Assembly: GCF_003711515.1 (NCBI RefSeq)
Contig: NW_021167079.1
Location: 7,470,048-7,534,047, forward strand
Length of the DNA stretch: 64,000 nucleotides
Origin: Sodiomyces alkalinus F11
Lineage: Eukaryota > Ascomycota > Sordariomycetes > Glomerellales > Plectosphaerellaceae
Direction: 5' to 3'
Below the pieces are notes generated by a model. It did not search any database and had not been told where the DNA came from. It was given only the letters and a program-made list of their open reading frames with translations. The number at the start of each line of letters is the position of its first letter. Positions within the stretch are counted from its first letter, which is position 1. Shown here piece by piece: positions 9,279-21,800 of this stretch. A program made the translations under genes and the position numbers.

Positions 9279-11288
9279 TCACGCCCCATTCGGTTCCAAC
9301 TTGGCGGAACCCGGGAATATCGACTTGACAATCTCGTCGGACCTCGTCGCCAGGACCGAGAGAAGCGTATCGCTGAGCTGCATGTCGTCCAATTCGTTAG
9401 TCCGTGCTTTAACAGGGTAAAGGGTAAAGGGGCAGTGAAAAGAAAAAGGAAATGGAAATGGAAATAAAAGGAAGAAAAAACCTACACCATGCGTGTTCTC
9501 ACAACACCCTTGCAGCCACACACCCGCATCAGCCGCCACAGTCCCAGCCGCATACCGGACCCGATAATCGCGTCCGACCTCCAGCTTCCTCGACCCGGCC
9601 TCGACATTGCCCTCGCAAATCTCCCACCCGTCCACCGCCCTGCGCCCGCCGCGATTCGCAGCCGGCACCTCGGGGAGCATCCCCCAGCTGTCGCGGAGCA
9701 TATCGATGTGCGCGTTCCGCTGGTACCCCGTGGCGGCGATGACGAGGTCGACGTCTTCGAGGACCTCCTCGAGACCGTTGCCGTCCGCCGTAGCATCTGG
9801 GACGCTCTCGTCCGCCCGCTTCAGCCGAATGCGTAGCCTGTCGGCGCCCGCCTCGGTGACTTCCTCGATGGACCGGCCGCCCAGGATCCGGTGCGGCCAT
9901 GTCCGCTCGTCTGGTCCGAACTCGCGCCGCTGGTCGTACATGGTCTCGTACAGCCGCTCGATGAGCTCGAGGCGGACCACGCCGTAGTTGGTGGCTTTGG
10001 CGCCCTGGATCACCGCTCGGCGGGATTCCCTGGAGCGGGGGAAGAGGGAGTCGGTGTAGGAGGGGTTGAAGATGGAATTGACGCTATTTTCTTTGGTCAG
10101 TAACGTGGACTTGCCGTTGACGTGAAAGGAAGACAAAGAAGCCCAAACGCAAAAAAAAGAAGAAGAAAAAAGAAAAGGAAAAAAAAAAAAAAAAGAAAAA
10201 GAAAGAAAGAAAGAAAGAATGAAAAAGCCCACATACAAAGGCGAATCGTCACTCGGTTTCAAGAATTCAGACCGCATGATCAAGCAAGTCTTCGAGTTGG
10301 GGTAGAGCTGCTGCACATTATGAAAAATCTCAGCGGCACTCTGGCCGGCACCAACGACAGCCACGCGATACGGCGCCATCGAGTTCTTCAGAATCTGCGG
10401 CACGAGATACGCATATCGCGACGAGTGAACCACCCTAGGGTGGGAAGCAGGCAGACCGTACGGGATCAAAGGCTGGCCACCGACAGCAATGAGCACGTGC
10501 CTGGCCCGGACCGTCGAGATCTCGCCCGTCCTGCCATGGCGCGAAGTCACCGTAAAGGTCTGCACGGGCGCCCCCGCCGACGACTCGGCCTTGCGGTCGG
10601 GGGACACGGAGACGACCTGGCGCTGGTACTGCACGACGTCGTCAAAGTGCGAGGCGCACCAGCGGAGGTAGTCCTCGTACTCGACGCGCGAAGGGAGGAA
10701 GGTGCCGAGGTTGGTGAACTCGACGAGGCGGCCGGCGCGGTGGAGGTAGTTGAGGAAGGTGAAGTGCGAGCGCGGGTCCCGCAGCGTGGCCATGTCCTTG
10801 ATGAAGGAGATTTGCATCTTGGCGCCCGGGAGGAGCATGCCGGCGTGCCAGGAGAAGCGGTGCTGCTTCTCGAGGAAGAGGACCTTGGGTTGCCGGCCTT
10901 CTTCGCTGAAGAGCGGCGTCTTGGCGGCCATGGCGTCGTGGAGGGCTACGGCCACGGCTAGGCTGGCCGGGCCGAAACCCACGCAGACGAGGTCCTGCAC
11001 TTCGTTGGGGTCGGTCGGGGTCAAGTTGGACGTGGTCGCATTTGTGTTTGTTTTTGTGTCTTCTGTGTGGCAGTGGCCGTTGACAAAGTGACTTGTCGGG
11101 ACGTGACCGTGACCGTGTCCGTGACCGTGACCGTGTCCGTGACCGTGTCCGTGTCCGTGTCCGTGTCCGTAACCGTTTGAGCCGACACCGTTTGGCAGGA
11201 CGGGCCCTCCGTTGGTCAAATCGGAGTAGGTGGGGAGGGGTTCAGGGATGTCCGCGATAGACACGGTGGCGTCGCTATGGGGAGACAT
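9279..11288 (-). CDS. sidA: L-ornithine N5-monooxygenase (siderophore biosynthesis, SidA-like)
   Basis: Three exons: 10237-11288, 9486-10083 and 9279-9377, giving 582 residues. The splice sites (GTATGT/TAG and GTAGGT/CAG) restore family sequence: SDDSPFVNSIFNP and [15 protein letters not shown]. Seen motifs are the FAD site [13 protein letters not shown], the NADPH site [14 protein letters not shown] and the ATGYQRNAH block. The enzyme hydroxylates ornithine using NADPH and O2, the first committed step of hydroxamate siderophore synthesis. It is somewhat longer than usual because the N-terminus carries about a dozen Gly-His dipeptides. It diverges from the ferrichrome-type synthetase gene across a region with SreA-type GATA sites, so repression under iron excess is likely. 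Confidence 0.95.
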   Translation of the reverse strand: MSPHSDATVSIADIPEPLPTYSDLTNGGPVLPNGVGSNGYGHGHGHGHGHGHGHGHGHGHGHVPTSHFVNGHCHTEDTKTNTNATTSNLTPTDPNEVQDLVCVGFGPASLAVAVALHDAMAAKTPLFSEEGRQPKVLFLEKQHRFSWHAGMLLPGAKMQISFIKDMATLRDPRSHFTFLNYLHRAGRLVEFTNLGTFLPSRVEYEDYLRWCASHFDDVVQYQRQVVSVSPDRKAESSAGAPVQTFTVTSRHGRTGEISTVRARHVLIAVGGQPLIPYGLPASHPRVVHSSRYAYLVPQILKNSMAPYRVAVVGAGQSAAEIFHNVQQLYPNSKTCLIMRSEFLKPSDDSPLYVGFFILSFFLSFSFFFFFPFLFSSSFFCVWASLSSFHVNGKSTLLTKENSVNSIFNPSYTDSLFPRSRESRRAVIQGAKATNYGVVRLELIERLYETMYDQRREFGPDERTWPHRILGGRSIEEVTEAGADRLRIRLKRADESVPDATADGNGLEEVLEDVDLVIAATGYQRNAHIDMLRDSWGMLPEVPAANRGGRRAVDGWEICEGNVEAGSRKLEVGRDYRVRYAAGTVAADAGVWLQGCCENTHGVGFFFLLFPFPFPFSFHCPFTLYPVKARTNELDDMQLSDTLLSVLATRSDEIVKSIFPGSAKLEPNGA
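11101..11171 (-). repeat. In-frame Gly-His coding minisatellite
   Basis: Tandem 6-bp units GTGACC/GTGTCC on the plus strand, read on the minus strand as about 12 Gly-His dipeptides at residues about 40-63 of the ornithine monooxygenase. The reading frame is kept. Confidence 0.9.
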
Positions 11289-12843
11289 GACAGCCTGTCG
11301 AGTCGAGGGGTAGGTACAACGGCGAGGTGGGAGTAGAGGGCGACGTGAGATGGTGAGGTGAGGTGCGTACTAAGCAAAGGGGCCCCCGGGGGGTTATAAG
11401 ACGGGCCGCACCGATGAGACAGCGGGACACGGGACAGCTAGACAGGTCAACAGCTGGACAGCTAGAGCCTGGGTAGCTTCAGAGAAATTGAAGTGTTACG
11501 GAAAATAAAAAATGTTGATCGACGTGAAGATGGCACGGATCTAGATCTTGGCTGTGGTAAATGCCGAGAATGTGAATAAGAAGTGAGACGTGATGTGCAT
11601 GTGTCACCTGAGAAAACCTGGGCTGATCCGACACAACGTTGCGGGATGGGGACCGGTCCCGAAACTATTTTGAATGATGGTGGTGGTGTGGTGTTGCTGT
11701 TGGTGGCGGTGACGGCGGGACGGTTGGTAGTGACGTAAAGGAAGCGGAACGACGCTTTATCTAGCGCGAAGGGCCAAGTTGGATGTGAATATGTGTACTT
11801 CAGTGCCAAAGACTTGGAAAGTATCGAAAAAAAGAAGAAAAAAACAAGGGGAAAAAGGGGAAGAGGAGGAGAAGAAGAGGAGAAGAGGGTTTTGGAAGAA
11901 TAAAGGTAGGGGAGGCGGGTCGCCGGAATGTAATTTGTATCAAAGCTCTCGTGGTCTCAGGTACTGGTAGGCCGTAGCCGACGACCCAGAGTCACAAGTG
12001 GATAATACCTAAAGAAGAGGCCGAGGACGGACCAAGACAAGTTGATCAAGTCACTTCAAGTCAGGGTACGGTACTCGGATGGGCTGGCACCATGCCGCAT
12101 ACATATTGCAAGTCGCATTCTGCACATACAGGCTAAGCGGGACAGAGTGACATGGCCGGTATAAGGGATGGGTCTCCCCTCGAGGAACCATCATAGGAGT
12201 CTGGTTGGGGACATGGATGCTCTGCTACCATCTGGGGTTCCACGAGATGTAGAGTTACTTGGTCAGAAGGCATGTCTACCTTACTGCTACATCGCCGAGG
12301 ATGGACCTTAGTAAGGTAAGGATGTTTGGTCTCGTCCTTGGTTTGATTAGTTCGTTGACCTGCAGGGCAGTTCGGCTTAAGATGCCCTGAATAAATAGAA
12401 TTGGTTCCACGTTTAAAGAAGCTGGAAAAAAAGGGATGAAACGGTCAAATAAGTGTTGTCTTTGTCCCCCCCCAGCAGGGAAGACCGAATCGGAGAACCG
12501 CCCGCTGCATGGATTGAGACGATTGGGCAATGGGTGAAGGACGAGACCTCGGAAGTTCCGCACCGCCGGCACTTTCCAACGCCAACACGCCACATAGCCA
12601 GGGGACCAAGGGCCTGGTACAAATGGCGAAGGACAAGACCAATGACTTTGGATATGTTATGAAATGTTCCGAACAACAAAGTGGCGGGCTGTCGACGGCG
12701 GACACGGAGACATCTTGAGCCGGAACGAGCTTGGTAAAGATTGATCTAAGGACGTGATGGGACAGAGAGGAGAGACGCAGATTTTTCTTCCATCTCCCCC
12801 TCCTGGTTTGTGATGATTGGCGTCCGGTGCGAATTATCATAGG

Positions 12844-12852
12844 ATCTGATAA
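12844..12852 (+). promoter_or_regulatory. Putative SreA-type GATA site (ATCTGATAA)
   Basis: Exact match to ATCWGATAA, the published binding consensus of the fungal iron-responsive GATA repressors (SreA/Sre/Sfu1 family). It lies 1.56 kb upstream of the monooxygenase start and about 3.0 kb upstream of the synthetase start. Binding is inferred. Confidence 0.55.
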
Positions 12853-13192
12853 GATTGAGACCGGGGTCCGTCTAGTGAGTTGCCGGGATGGCTTCAGGGG
12901 TCCCCTGACCAAAGATGGCCTCTTGCCCATTTTCTCCCATCATCGCACCACGGTCTTGTGGGGGCGAACTCCGACAACGGCCCGAGTTCACTTAACAATT
13001 CGTGGCAAGGACGAAATTTTGTCGGGTCTAACAAGAGAGAGCGGCAAAGAAGAAGAGGTAAGGCACGTTGTAGTATGGCGGTAAGGACAAAGGCCACGGG
13101 AGGAAGCGGAGAGCATTCGGTTGCGCTACGCCATGGCACTCCAAGCACAAGACCCTAGCGTCACAGCGGGTGGGTCCCAGATGAGGGAATTT

Positions 13193-13211
13193 TTATCTGA
13201 TGATCTGATAA
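13193..13211. promoter_or_regulatory. Paired inverted SreA-type GATA sites
   Basis: TTATCTGAT at 13193-13201 (reads ATCAGATAA on the minus strand) and ATCTGATAA at 13203-13211, separated by one base. Both match ATCWGATAA exactly and face each other, a strong candidate for dimeric or cooperative repressor binding in the divergent siderophore promoter. Function is inferred from motif and context. Confidence 0.65.
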
Positions 13212-15863
13212 AAAAAATCTGAATCCTTTGATGACCAGTGGAGGTGCATGAGCTGAGCCGGGGGCTGAAGACTTGAAGTTCTGAAATCAGAACGCGTCCG
13301 CCTAGTCGCCGGGATCTCAACCTCGGTCTGAGGTCTACTGGAAATACCGTGCTTTGTTTTGAACCTCGAGTTTGCGAATATGATGACGAAATGATGAAAA
13401 TGCCGAGCATATATCGGACCTTGGAGGAGAAGGCGGAAAAAAGGAAACAGTTCCCGTTGCGTCCATTGCGTCCATTGCGTCCACATGTCCACATTTCTGG
13501 GACGTTTAGACATGTTGGCTAAGGTAGGTCTGATCTGTACGGATAATGCAAGACCGGCCCAGATTGGTGCTATGCTGCCGACGATTGAAACGCCGCTCCA
13601 ATTTTCCGAATCCGCGCTAACATGTGCACCACAGCGACCACACATCGACCACACAGCCAATTTCGGAAATGAGACACTGCAGCTTCAGGCATTGGATTTT
13701 GAAGGAAATCTACGACTCCTCATTACCGCTTAGGTATGAAAGGGAATGGATAATGGATCGCATGATGCGAGAAGTAAGATCCGGGTAAAGCGAGTTCGAC
13801 AATCGCATCATCTACCCATGGGCGTACCTAATAACGTAGTCGGTGCTGTGTTTATCGATGATACACACCATACCTTACCTGTGGGTACAGGCAATATCAA
13901 AGACATGAGATGCCATGAGGTTACCTAGTCCTAACTCCCCTCTCACCACTCTTTAGTCCGTTACCGGTGTCTAGGTGACCATGGTCTAGAGCCGTTGATA
14001 CCCCTCGTCAACGGGCTCGATCTTGCCGACAGCGACCGAGCATGAGGATAACCCTAAACAGCCCCACCCATACTTTTCTTTTTTTTTTTTTATCATCTTT
14101 CCTTTCTGCTCTTCTTCTTCTTCTGCCCCTGCTTCCTCCTTCCTGATTTATCCGTTTCTATTTCATTTTCTTCCCATCTCCGTCCTTCATTGCCTCAGTC
14201 GGCCAAGCCGCCAAAGTCTTGGTACCTGAACACATCCCGTCCCTAAGGGCACATCAAGGTACTTAGGGCTTTAAGTTCTCGTCTCATCCTCGCAAAGGCA
14301 TAACTCTTTTGTGAATAGTTCCTGGCCTCGTAATTGTTGGCTTCAATTCAGATGAAAAGAAGGCCCTCAATTTAGACACCATTCCACGGTCTTTTACGTA
14401 GGTAAATAAACAACAAAAAGACAAAAACCAAAGAATGATCACGCATACCTGTAAGGGGTACCTGCAACCTCCACGCTACATAGGTACTTCCACGTGTACA
14501 ACGTACTCCGTAGTGCCCTGCCCTATCCTGTGCACACCCAGGACCCGGGGCTAGGCCGCTAAAGAAAATCGAGTGGGGGCCCTAAGCTCTTCAACCCTCC
14601 CTGATTCCAACTCTCCTCACCCTCCAGACCTCCTCCACAAAACACCTCCACAGCGACATCCACAGCGACATCCGCAGCATTGAATGCTACCCGTACCTTA
14701 CGAATTGTTCCTCGACGACCCGATGTGCCCCCTAGGTCAGAAAGCTTGGCATCAACTTGCGAATCCCTTTGACGGAGTGCTTCCCCCGCTCCTACGGCAA
14801 ACAGCAAAAGCAATGGATCGCACCATCGGCCATCGGCCACCGGCCATCCTACACCAACAAGCTAGAGCTACACCTACACGCGCGGGGTATCCTCCGACGG
14901 ATATCTTGGTTCCTCACTGCAACGCCTGAGCTTTTTTTCATGGTCCCGCGAGCTATCCACCTCTCGTCCCTTTACATCTCATTAGCTATTACTCCGTATC
15001 CCCCTCACGTGGACCACTACGAATGTGTGCTGTGACTAAGGTATCGACGGCCAACCTGGCGCTATTTCCCGCAAGTCTTCGGGTCATGCTTTGGGGATTG
15101 AAGATGGTGTGTCGGCTGGTCCCCTACTAACAACTTAGGCTCGCAGCCGCCGTTCTAGAGGGGTTTCCTGCTATCTCACCACGTTGGCCCCTCCTCCAGT
15201 GTCCTCCAGTGTCACCTCTCACACCATCATCAACACCTCCATCTTCATCAACCTCATCGCCAGCATCGCGAGCATCACGAGCATCACCAGGCTTCCAGCC
15301 CCTCCCCTACGAAAATACCCGGTCGGGCGGTCCATCATCGAATGGAACAAATCACTGCCATTTTATGCACAAAATCACATGCTAGAACCCCGCCCATCTG
15401 CATGCTTTTTCTGCATGAAGCAAGATAGGCCTAGGTAGGTCATGTTCCGAATATCAACACTCCCGACGTCCCTCCGCCGCCCCTCTGCCGTCCCTGACGC
15501 TGTGGTGTTGACAGACCTGTGTCTACGAATAGGCTCTCGTCATTTGTATCGTCTCGTCGCCCATGGGTCACTGTGTTTTAAAATAATTCCATACGCCTTA
15601 GAAGCCGGCCAGCTTTGGCAATCGCAATGCAGCTTGCCCGTCGCACAGCCTTTTGAGTTCGCGCCGCTCATCCGCCACGGGTACGTACATGGGACCCCCA
15701 ATGTCTATGTCTTTCTGTCTCGTCGGCCTATTCGAAAACAGTTGTTTGACGTGAGTACAGCTTTCATCCTCAAGGGGAACCCAGAGCTTGTGCTCCCCGT
15801 GTTGTCACAAGTTTCCCCCTTCCGGCGTACGGAACACAGCCTTCCCGCCCTGCCGTCGATTCG

Positions 15864-18800
15864 ATGTCGTTGAGCGTAGCGCCAAGTATCAGTGATTCAA
15901 CAACGACAAAGCGTTTTCTTCACGGTAACGCCATCAACGCCATGGCGTCGGATCTGGACGACAAGTCCCGTTCTATTCTCAACCACCCCCCGAGCAGGGT
16001 TCCGGGACCCAACTTGCTTCACCATCTCGTTCAGTCAGAATCATGCCACGGCATAGCGGCTATTTCATTTCTGTCAGGCGATGGGGAGGAGACATCACTT
16101 TCCTATCCCGAACTTCACCATGCCGCGGACGACTTGGCTTCAAGAATAACCGCCATTGTTGGCGCTGGAAACCTATCCGACCATGACGACTTCGTCGTGC
16201 CACTGCTCATCCCACAAGGTCCCAGCCTATACATCGCCATACTGGCCATCTTAAAGATCGGCGCAGCCTTCTGCCCCTTACCCCTGGACGCGCCACCTGA
16301 ACGGGTTCATTTCATCCTCAACGATCTCCGGGCGAGGGTTGTTCTCGTGACATCCAAGACGGCGGCCAATCTCGCCCATGATGGACCCAAATCGGAAATT
16401 CCTCTTCTCGACGTCGACGATGACTCTGCTGTCTGTTCCGACCTCCTTTTCAGGTCACCGGTTAGGACACCGTCACCTCAGCGCTTGGCCTATGTCATGT
16501 ACACATCTGGCTCAACGGGAACACCAAAAGGCGTTGGAATCCCCCATGGTGCCGCCACCCAAAGTCTTTTAGCACACGACCGGCACATCCCCGGATTCCA
16601 GAGGTTCTTGCAGTTCGCGTCACCCACTTTTGACGTCTCCGTCTTCGAAGTCTTCTTTCCCCTCTTCCGCGGATGTACCATTGTGTCCTGCGACAGGGCG
16701 ACAATGCTCGATGACCTCCCCGGTATCATGCGAAGGCTCAACGTCGATGCCTGCGAATTGACTCCGACCGTTGCTGCCTCCCTGCTCAGGACTCGGGCCA
16801 ACGTCCCCTCATTAAAGCTTCTACTCACCATCGGCGAGATGCTCACGGAGCCGGTCGTCAAGGAGTTTGGCAGCAATGAGACTCGCCCGAGCATCCTCTG
16901 GGGCATGTATGGCCCGACTGAGGCCGCTATTCACTGGTAAGAACTTGAAGTACTTCGCCTATCCGTCCTTTTTGCGTCGGGCCGCGTCCAAAGCTGACCA
17001 CAGCCCAGCACGCTACAAGTCGCCTTCTCCGGCGATTCATCGCATCGAGTCATCGGAGGACCTCTCGACACCGTTTCATGCTTTGTCGTGAAGATCCCAA
17101 AAGAGGACAACAACTATTCGATCGACATTGTGCCAGTTGGTGAGATCGGGGAGCTCGTTGTCGGTGGTTACCAACTTGCGAGAGACTACCTGAACCGGCC
17201 CGACCAAACACACCAGGCTTTCATCGACTCCCCATACGGCCGGCTGTACCGAACCGGAGACAAGGGCAGAATACGACCGGATGGAACCCTGGAATGCCTC
17301 GGCCGCATCTCGGACGGTCAGGTCAAGCTCCGTGGTCAGCGAATCGAGCTTGGCGAAGTTGAGCATGCGGCCATGCGCGCCCCTGAGTGCCGAGCCGCCG
17401 CTGCCATGGTCATTGAATCCATCCTCATCGTGTTTTGTCTCCTCGAACAGGGCGCTACGTCTGCGGAGCTACAGTTCGGAGTGTCAACATCATGCCGTCG
17501 CTGGCTGCCTTCGTTCATGGTGCCAGGCGACGTGGTTGTCCTCACTGAATTTCCGACGCTCGCGTCTGGAAAGGTTGATCAGAAAAAGCTGCGCTCTCAA
17601 TATACTACCCACTCCAGGAATGTCGAAGTCTCCCTGGACCAAGCTGATGCAAACACCTTGGAAGGCAAGGTTGCATCTCTCTTCTCCAAAATTATTGGGA
17701 CACCATTTACCCCGACAACCCCCTTTTCCACCCACGGCGTTGACTCTTTGGCCGCTATCCGACTGGCATCAGCGCTTCGGGAGAACGAAATTAGCGCGAC
17801 ATATCTGGACATATTAAGTTCTCGCTCTGTCTCCGGTCTATGTGACCGAATACAGAATCGCGATCGGACGAAGGACAGTCCGACTATGAACGGTCCGGTA
17901 CTGGCAACCAGCATGCCGAACATCGACGAGCTCCTGTCCATGGACGCTTCGCTACGGTCCATGGGAGATGAGATCGAAGGGTTCGATCGTTGCACGCCGC
18001 TGCAAAACTCCATGTTGACAGAGACGTCCGACAATGATGCTACGTACTACAACGTGGTCGAATTCGACTTCCCAGCGTCTTGCTCCCCGCTTCTAATCCG
18101 GAGTCACCTGCAGCAACTAGCCCTCGCCAATGACATCCTTCGATCAGGATTTGTTCCTTGTGGCCCTGGTTTCGTCCGAGTCATTTTTAAAGAGTTGAAA
18201 GACGGTTGTCTTGAGATCATGGACGATCTGGATCCCAGTCTTGAGAACTGGCAGGTCGACTTGCTACATCCTTTTCAGGTCGGTATAAGTCGTGCGGAAC
18301 AAGAGAGTCGGCGGCGCGTACTCTTCCGCATGCACCATGCCATCTACGACGGCTGGACCTTGGACATATTGATTCAGGACCTTACGTCCCTGCTTGAGGG
18401 TCGCACGCCAAATCCACGTCGGCAATTCAAGGACGTATCGACCTTCTGCCACACATTATCCTCTGCGATTCTGGACTCGTCCCGTTCGTTTTGGGCCGAC
18501 TATCTGCTCGGTTGGCAGAGAACCGACTATCCAAGGCTCATGAGTCGGCCTTCTGGTAAGTCCGGAAGCATGGCTGTCTCACGCAAATTGAGCATCAGCC
18601 CCGACACCTTGAACCGGACCGCAACTCGGTCAGGTTGGAATCCCCAGGTTCTCTTCCAGGCGGGAGCGGCCTTCCTTTGGAGCGCAATTCTGGGAGCCCA
18701 AGACGTTGTCATAGGCTCAGCTTCCTCGGGGAGAACGATACCCGTCGCCGGCATCGAGAACATCATGGGCCCATGCATCGCAACTCTGCCCCTGAGAATT

Positions 18801-21800
18801 AACTTTGGAGCTCTAAGGTCCGTGGCAGACCTACTCAAGTCCATACAGGTGGCGAACCGATCGTCCTTGGAACACGGTGTGCTTCCTTTGTTGGACATAC
18901 GCAAAGCTGCTGGCATACCTCCTGGCGAAACCCTCTACGATTTGCTTTTCGTCTACCAGCAGTCTCTGTACAGCGCAGAACGGCGGTCCAGCCCGCTGCG
19001 CGAGTTATCCCATCACGACTCACTGGAAACGAAGTTACTCCTGGAAGTTGAGCCGACTGATGATAGCTTCGTATGCCAAATCACTTACCATGCGGATGCG
19101 ATCTCACCAGAACAAGCTGAGGTCATGATCCAAGAGCTTGACCACATCTGCCAGCATTTTCTCAGCCAACCCATGAGTCAAGTCTCAGATGCAGGACATT
19201 GTTTGCCCGCCAGACTGAAGTCGCTCTTCAACCTCAGACCATCTGCCTATTCGGGATGTCCGGACCTAGCGTCAAGCTTCGAGCAGACGGCATCCAATGC
19301 CCCCAACTCCCCGGCAATCTGCTTTGCCAACGCAATCTTTGAGACATCCGCTGATGTCGAGACCATTTCCTACGCTGAGCTCAACCAACGCTCTAACCAG
19401 GTGGCCTGGTACCTTCGCCATCACCATGGAGCTGAAGGGGGGGTTGTCGGCGTCATCATGGAGAAGTCCATCATGCTTTATGTCGCCATTCTTGGCGCTC
19501 TGAAGGCCGGCTATGGATATCTTCCACTGCTCCCGACAACTCCAATTGACAGGATGCGCTTTATCCTCGAACAAGCACCTGTGAAGGCCTGCTTAGTCGA
19601 TCGAGAAACGTCGGCACTGCTTCTGAATGCCGGATTTTCATCGTGCAGCCTTGTTTACCCTCAACAAGTCGACCTGTCGACTTTCCCTCTGAGTAACCCT
19701 GGGCGGAATGTTGTCGGCTCGAATACTGCCTTTGTTATTTACACATCGGGGACTACCGGGACACCGAAAGGTATTGCGGTCACTCATCTCAACATCACAA
19801 GCAACCTGGATGCCTTAGCTTCCATCTACCCTGCCGATAGTCAAGCCCGTCTCTTGCAGCTCTGCTCGCAGGCGTTTGACGTCTCGGTGTTCGAGATATT
19901 CTTCACTTGGACCATTGGAGGCTGTCTCTGCTCCGGAACACACGACAATCTGTTCGTCGATCTGGAGCACTCTATACGCTTGCTTGACTGCACTCACCTT
20001 AGCTTGACGCCCACCGTGGCCGCCCTGATCGACCCACGAAGGGTCCCAAAGGTCCAATTCTTAGTAACAGCGGGTGAGCCCATGACTTCGACCGTTGCAC
20101 AGAAATGGATGGGTCACTTATTCCAAGGTAAGTCGGTGTTCTCGCCCCCTTTCTTGCGCTGTGCTCTTATATCCTCATCTGACCTTACGCAGGGTACGGG
20201 CCCGCCGAGACAACCAACATTTGCTCCGTCAAGAGAATGGCAGAGGGAGACTATATCAATCACCTAGGATTCGTACTACCAAACACCTCGGCTCTCGTTC
20301 TTGCCCCCGATACTCTCAACCCTGTTCCGTTGGGAGCCTTTGGCGAATTTTGCTTCGGCGGCGATCAGGTTGCCCGGGGCTATCTCAACCTCCCGGATCT
20401 CACCTCCACGAAATTTGTGGATCATCCCGAATTTGGCCGCATCTATCGCTCTGGGGACATGGGTCGCATGTTGTCGGATGGATCCTTGTTAGTCCTGGGG
20501 CGAATGGACGGCCAAGTCAAGTTGCGAGGTCAGAGAGTTGAGACTGGCGAAATCGACACGATCATCACCTCGTCTGGCATCGCAGCCTCGAGCGCGTCTC
20601 TCATTTTCCGCTATACTGAGTCCTCCCCGGAGCAACTGGTGGCATTCTACGTCCCCGGGAACCTCAATATTCACACTGGCGGTCTTCTGGTGTTGGACGA
20701 CGCCCTTACTGCGTCGAACCAAGCTCTGTTCGAGCTGCTCGAGTCCCGGTTGCCGTCCTACATGATTCCCACCTACCTCATCCCAGTTTCAGAGATTCCC
20801 CGTACGTCCAGTGGGAAGGTTAACAGAGCGAGACTTCTGTGCGACTTCAGAGAATGTACTCAAGAGGACTTGAACAATGCGGTTGCTTCTAGTGCCAAGT
20901 CTTCAGCCTCTAAGCAGAAGGACGACGAGAATTGGACAGAAGCAGAAGAGCACATTGCAAGGAGTGTTTCTGGAGTCCTCAACACTCCCCTTGACGGTCT
21001 CAGTCGATGGCAGTCGTTATTTGCGGTCGGGCTCGACTCCATCACGGCCATCTCAGTATCCAGATCACTTGAATCGGAATTTCAAAGGCGGATACCCATC
21101 TCGTCTATTCTCCGACATCCCTCTATTGCGCGGTTAGCCCGGTTGATGGAAGCACAAACACCTGCCGAGAGTACTTCCGAACACATCCCTCAGAGGCCGG
21201 AATTCTTCGATGCTGCCCATGTCAATCAGATAAAGGAAAGTTTTGCAGCGGTTGGAAAGGACATTGACACCATCCTACCATGTGCGCCGCTACAGGAGGC
21301 TATGCTCTCGACAACAAGCGACTCCTATTCGAATCAACTGGTCCTCCGTCTCAACGCCTCCGTGAATACTGTGCAGTCCTCCTGGGACCAGGTTGTGCAA
21401 CGCCACGCAATTCTCAGGACGTGCTTCATGACCACTTCGGATTTCCGCTACCCAATTGTCCAAGTTGTTCTGTCTAGCTGGGAAATAAGCTGGACGGTGT
21501 CAGAGTGCGAAACCTTGGAGGAGGCTACCCAAACTGCCAAGCGTGGAGTCCCGGACGCGCTCGATTCTCAAATCCCTCCATACTCGCTCGAGCTGTTCAA
21601 GATGGACGGAGAAACCCATCTCATCTTCTCCTGCCACCATGCTGTCTACGACGGAGAATCCATGCATATCTTGCTTGAAGAAGTCGAAGCCCTCGTCAGG
21701 GGAGAAACCCTTCTTCCTGCCCCTTGCCCTGAGCCCGTCCTTCGCCATATCCTGACGCTGCCAGAGTCCACTGTTGATTTCTGGAAAAGGCACTTCCAAG

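Larger units (their letters stand above)
11289..15863. promoter_or_regulatory. 4.6 kb divergent intergenic region of the siderophore locus
   Basis: No ORF in this stretch has recognisable protein features or plausible splice structure. It is the only upstream DNA for both the monooxygenase (minus) and the synthetase (plus). It contains three ATCWGATAA sites listed separately, a (TTGCGTCCA)3 repeat at 13457-13483, a short CCACAGCGACAT duplication near 14646-14675, a purine-rich stretch at 11827-11890, a poly(T) at 14080-14090 and TACTCCGTA words at 14504-14512 and 14990-14998. A short unrecognised gene or noncoding RNA cannot be excluded. Confidence 0.6.

Noticed and set aside
12276..12930. 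Several ORFs of 60-160 codons in the siderophore spacer
   Set aside because: They overlap on both strands, lack any family signature and have no convincing splice pattern.
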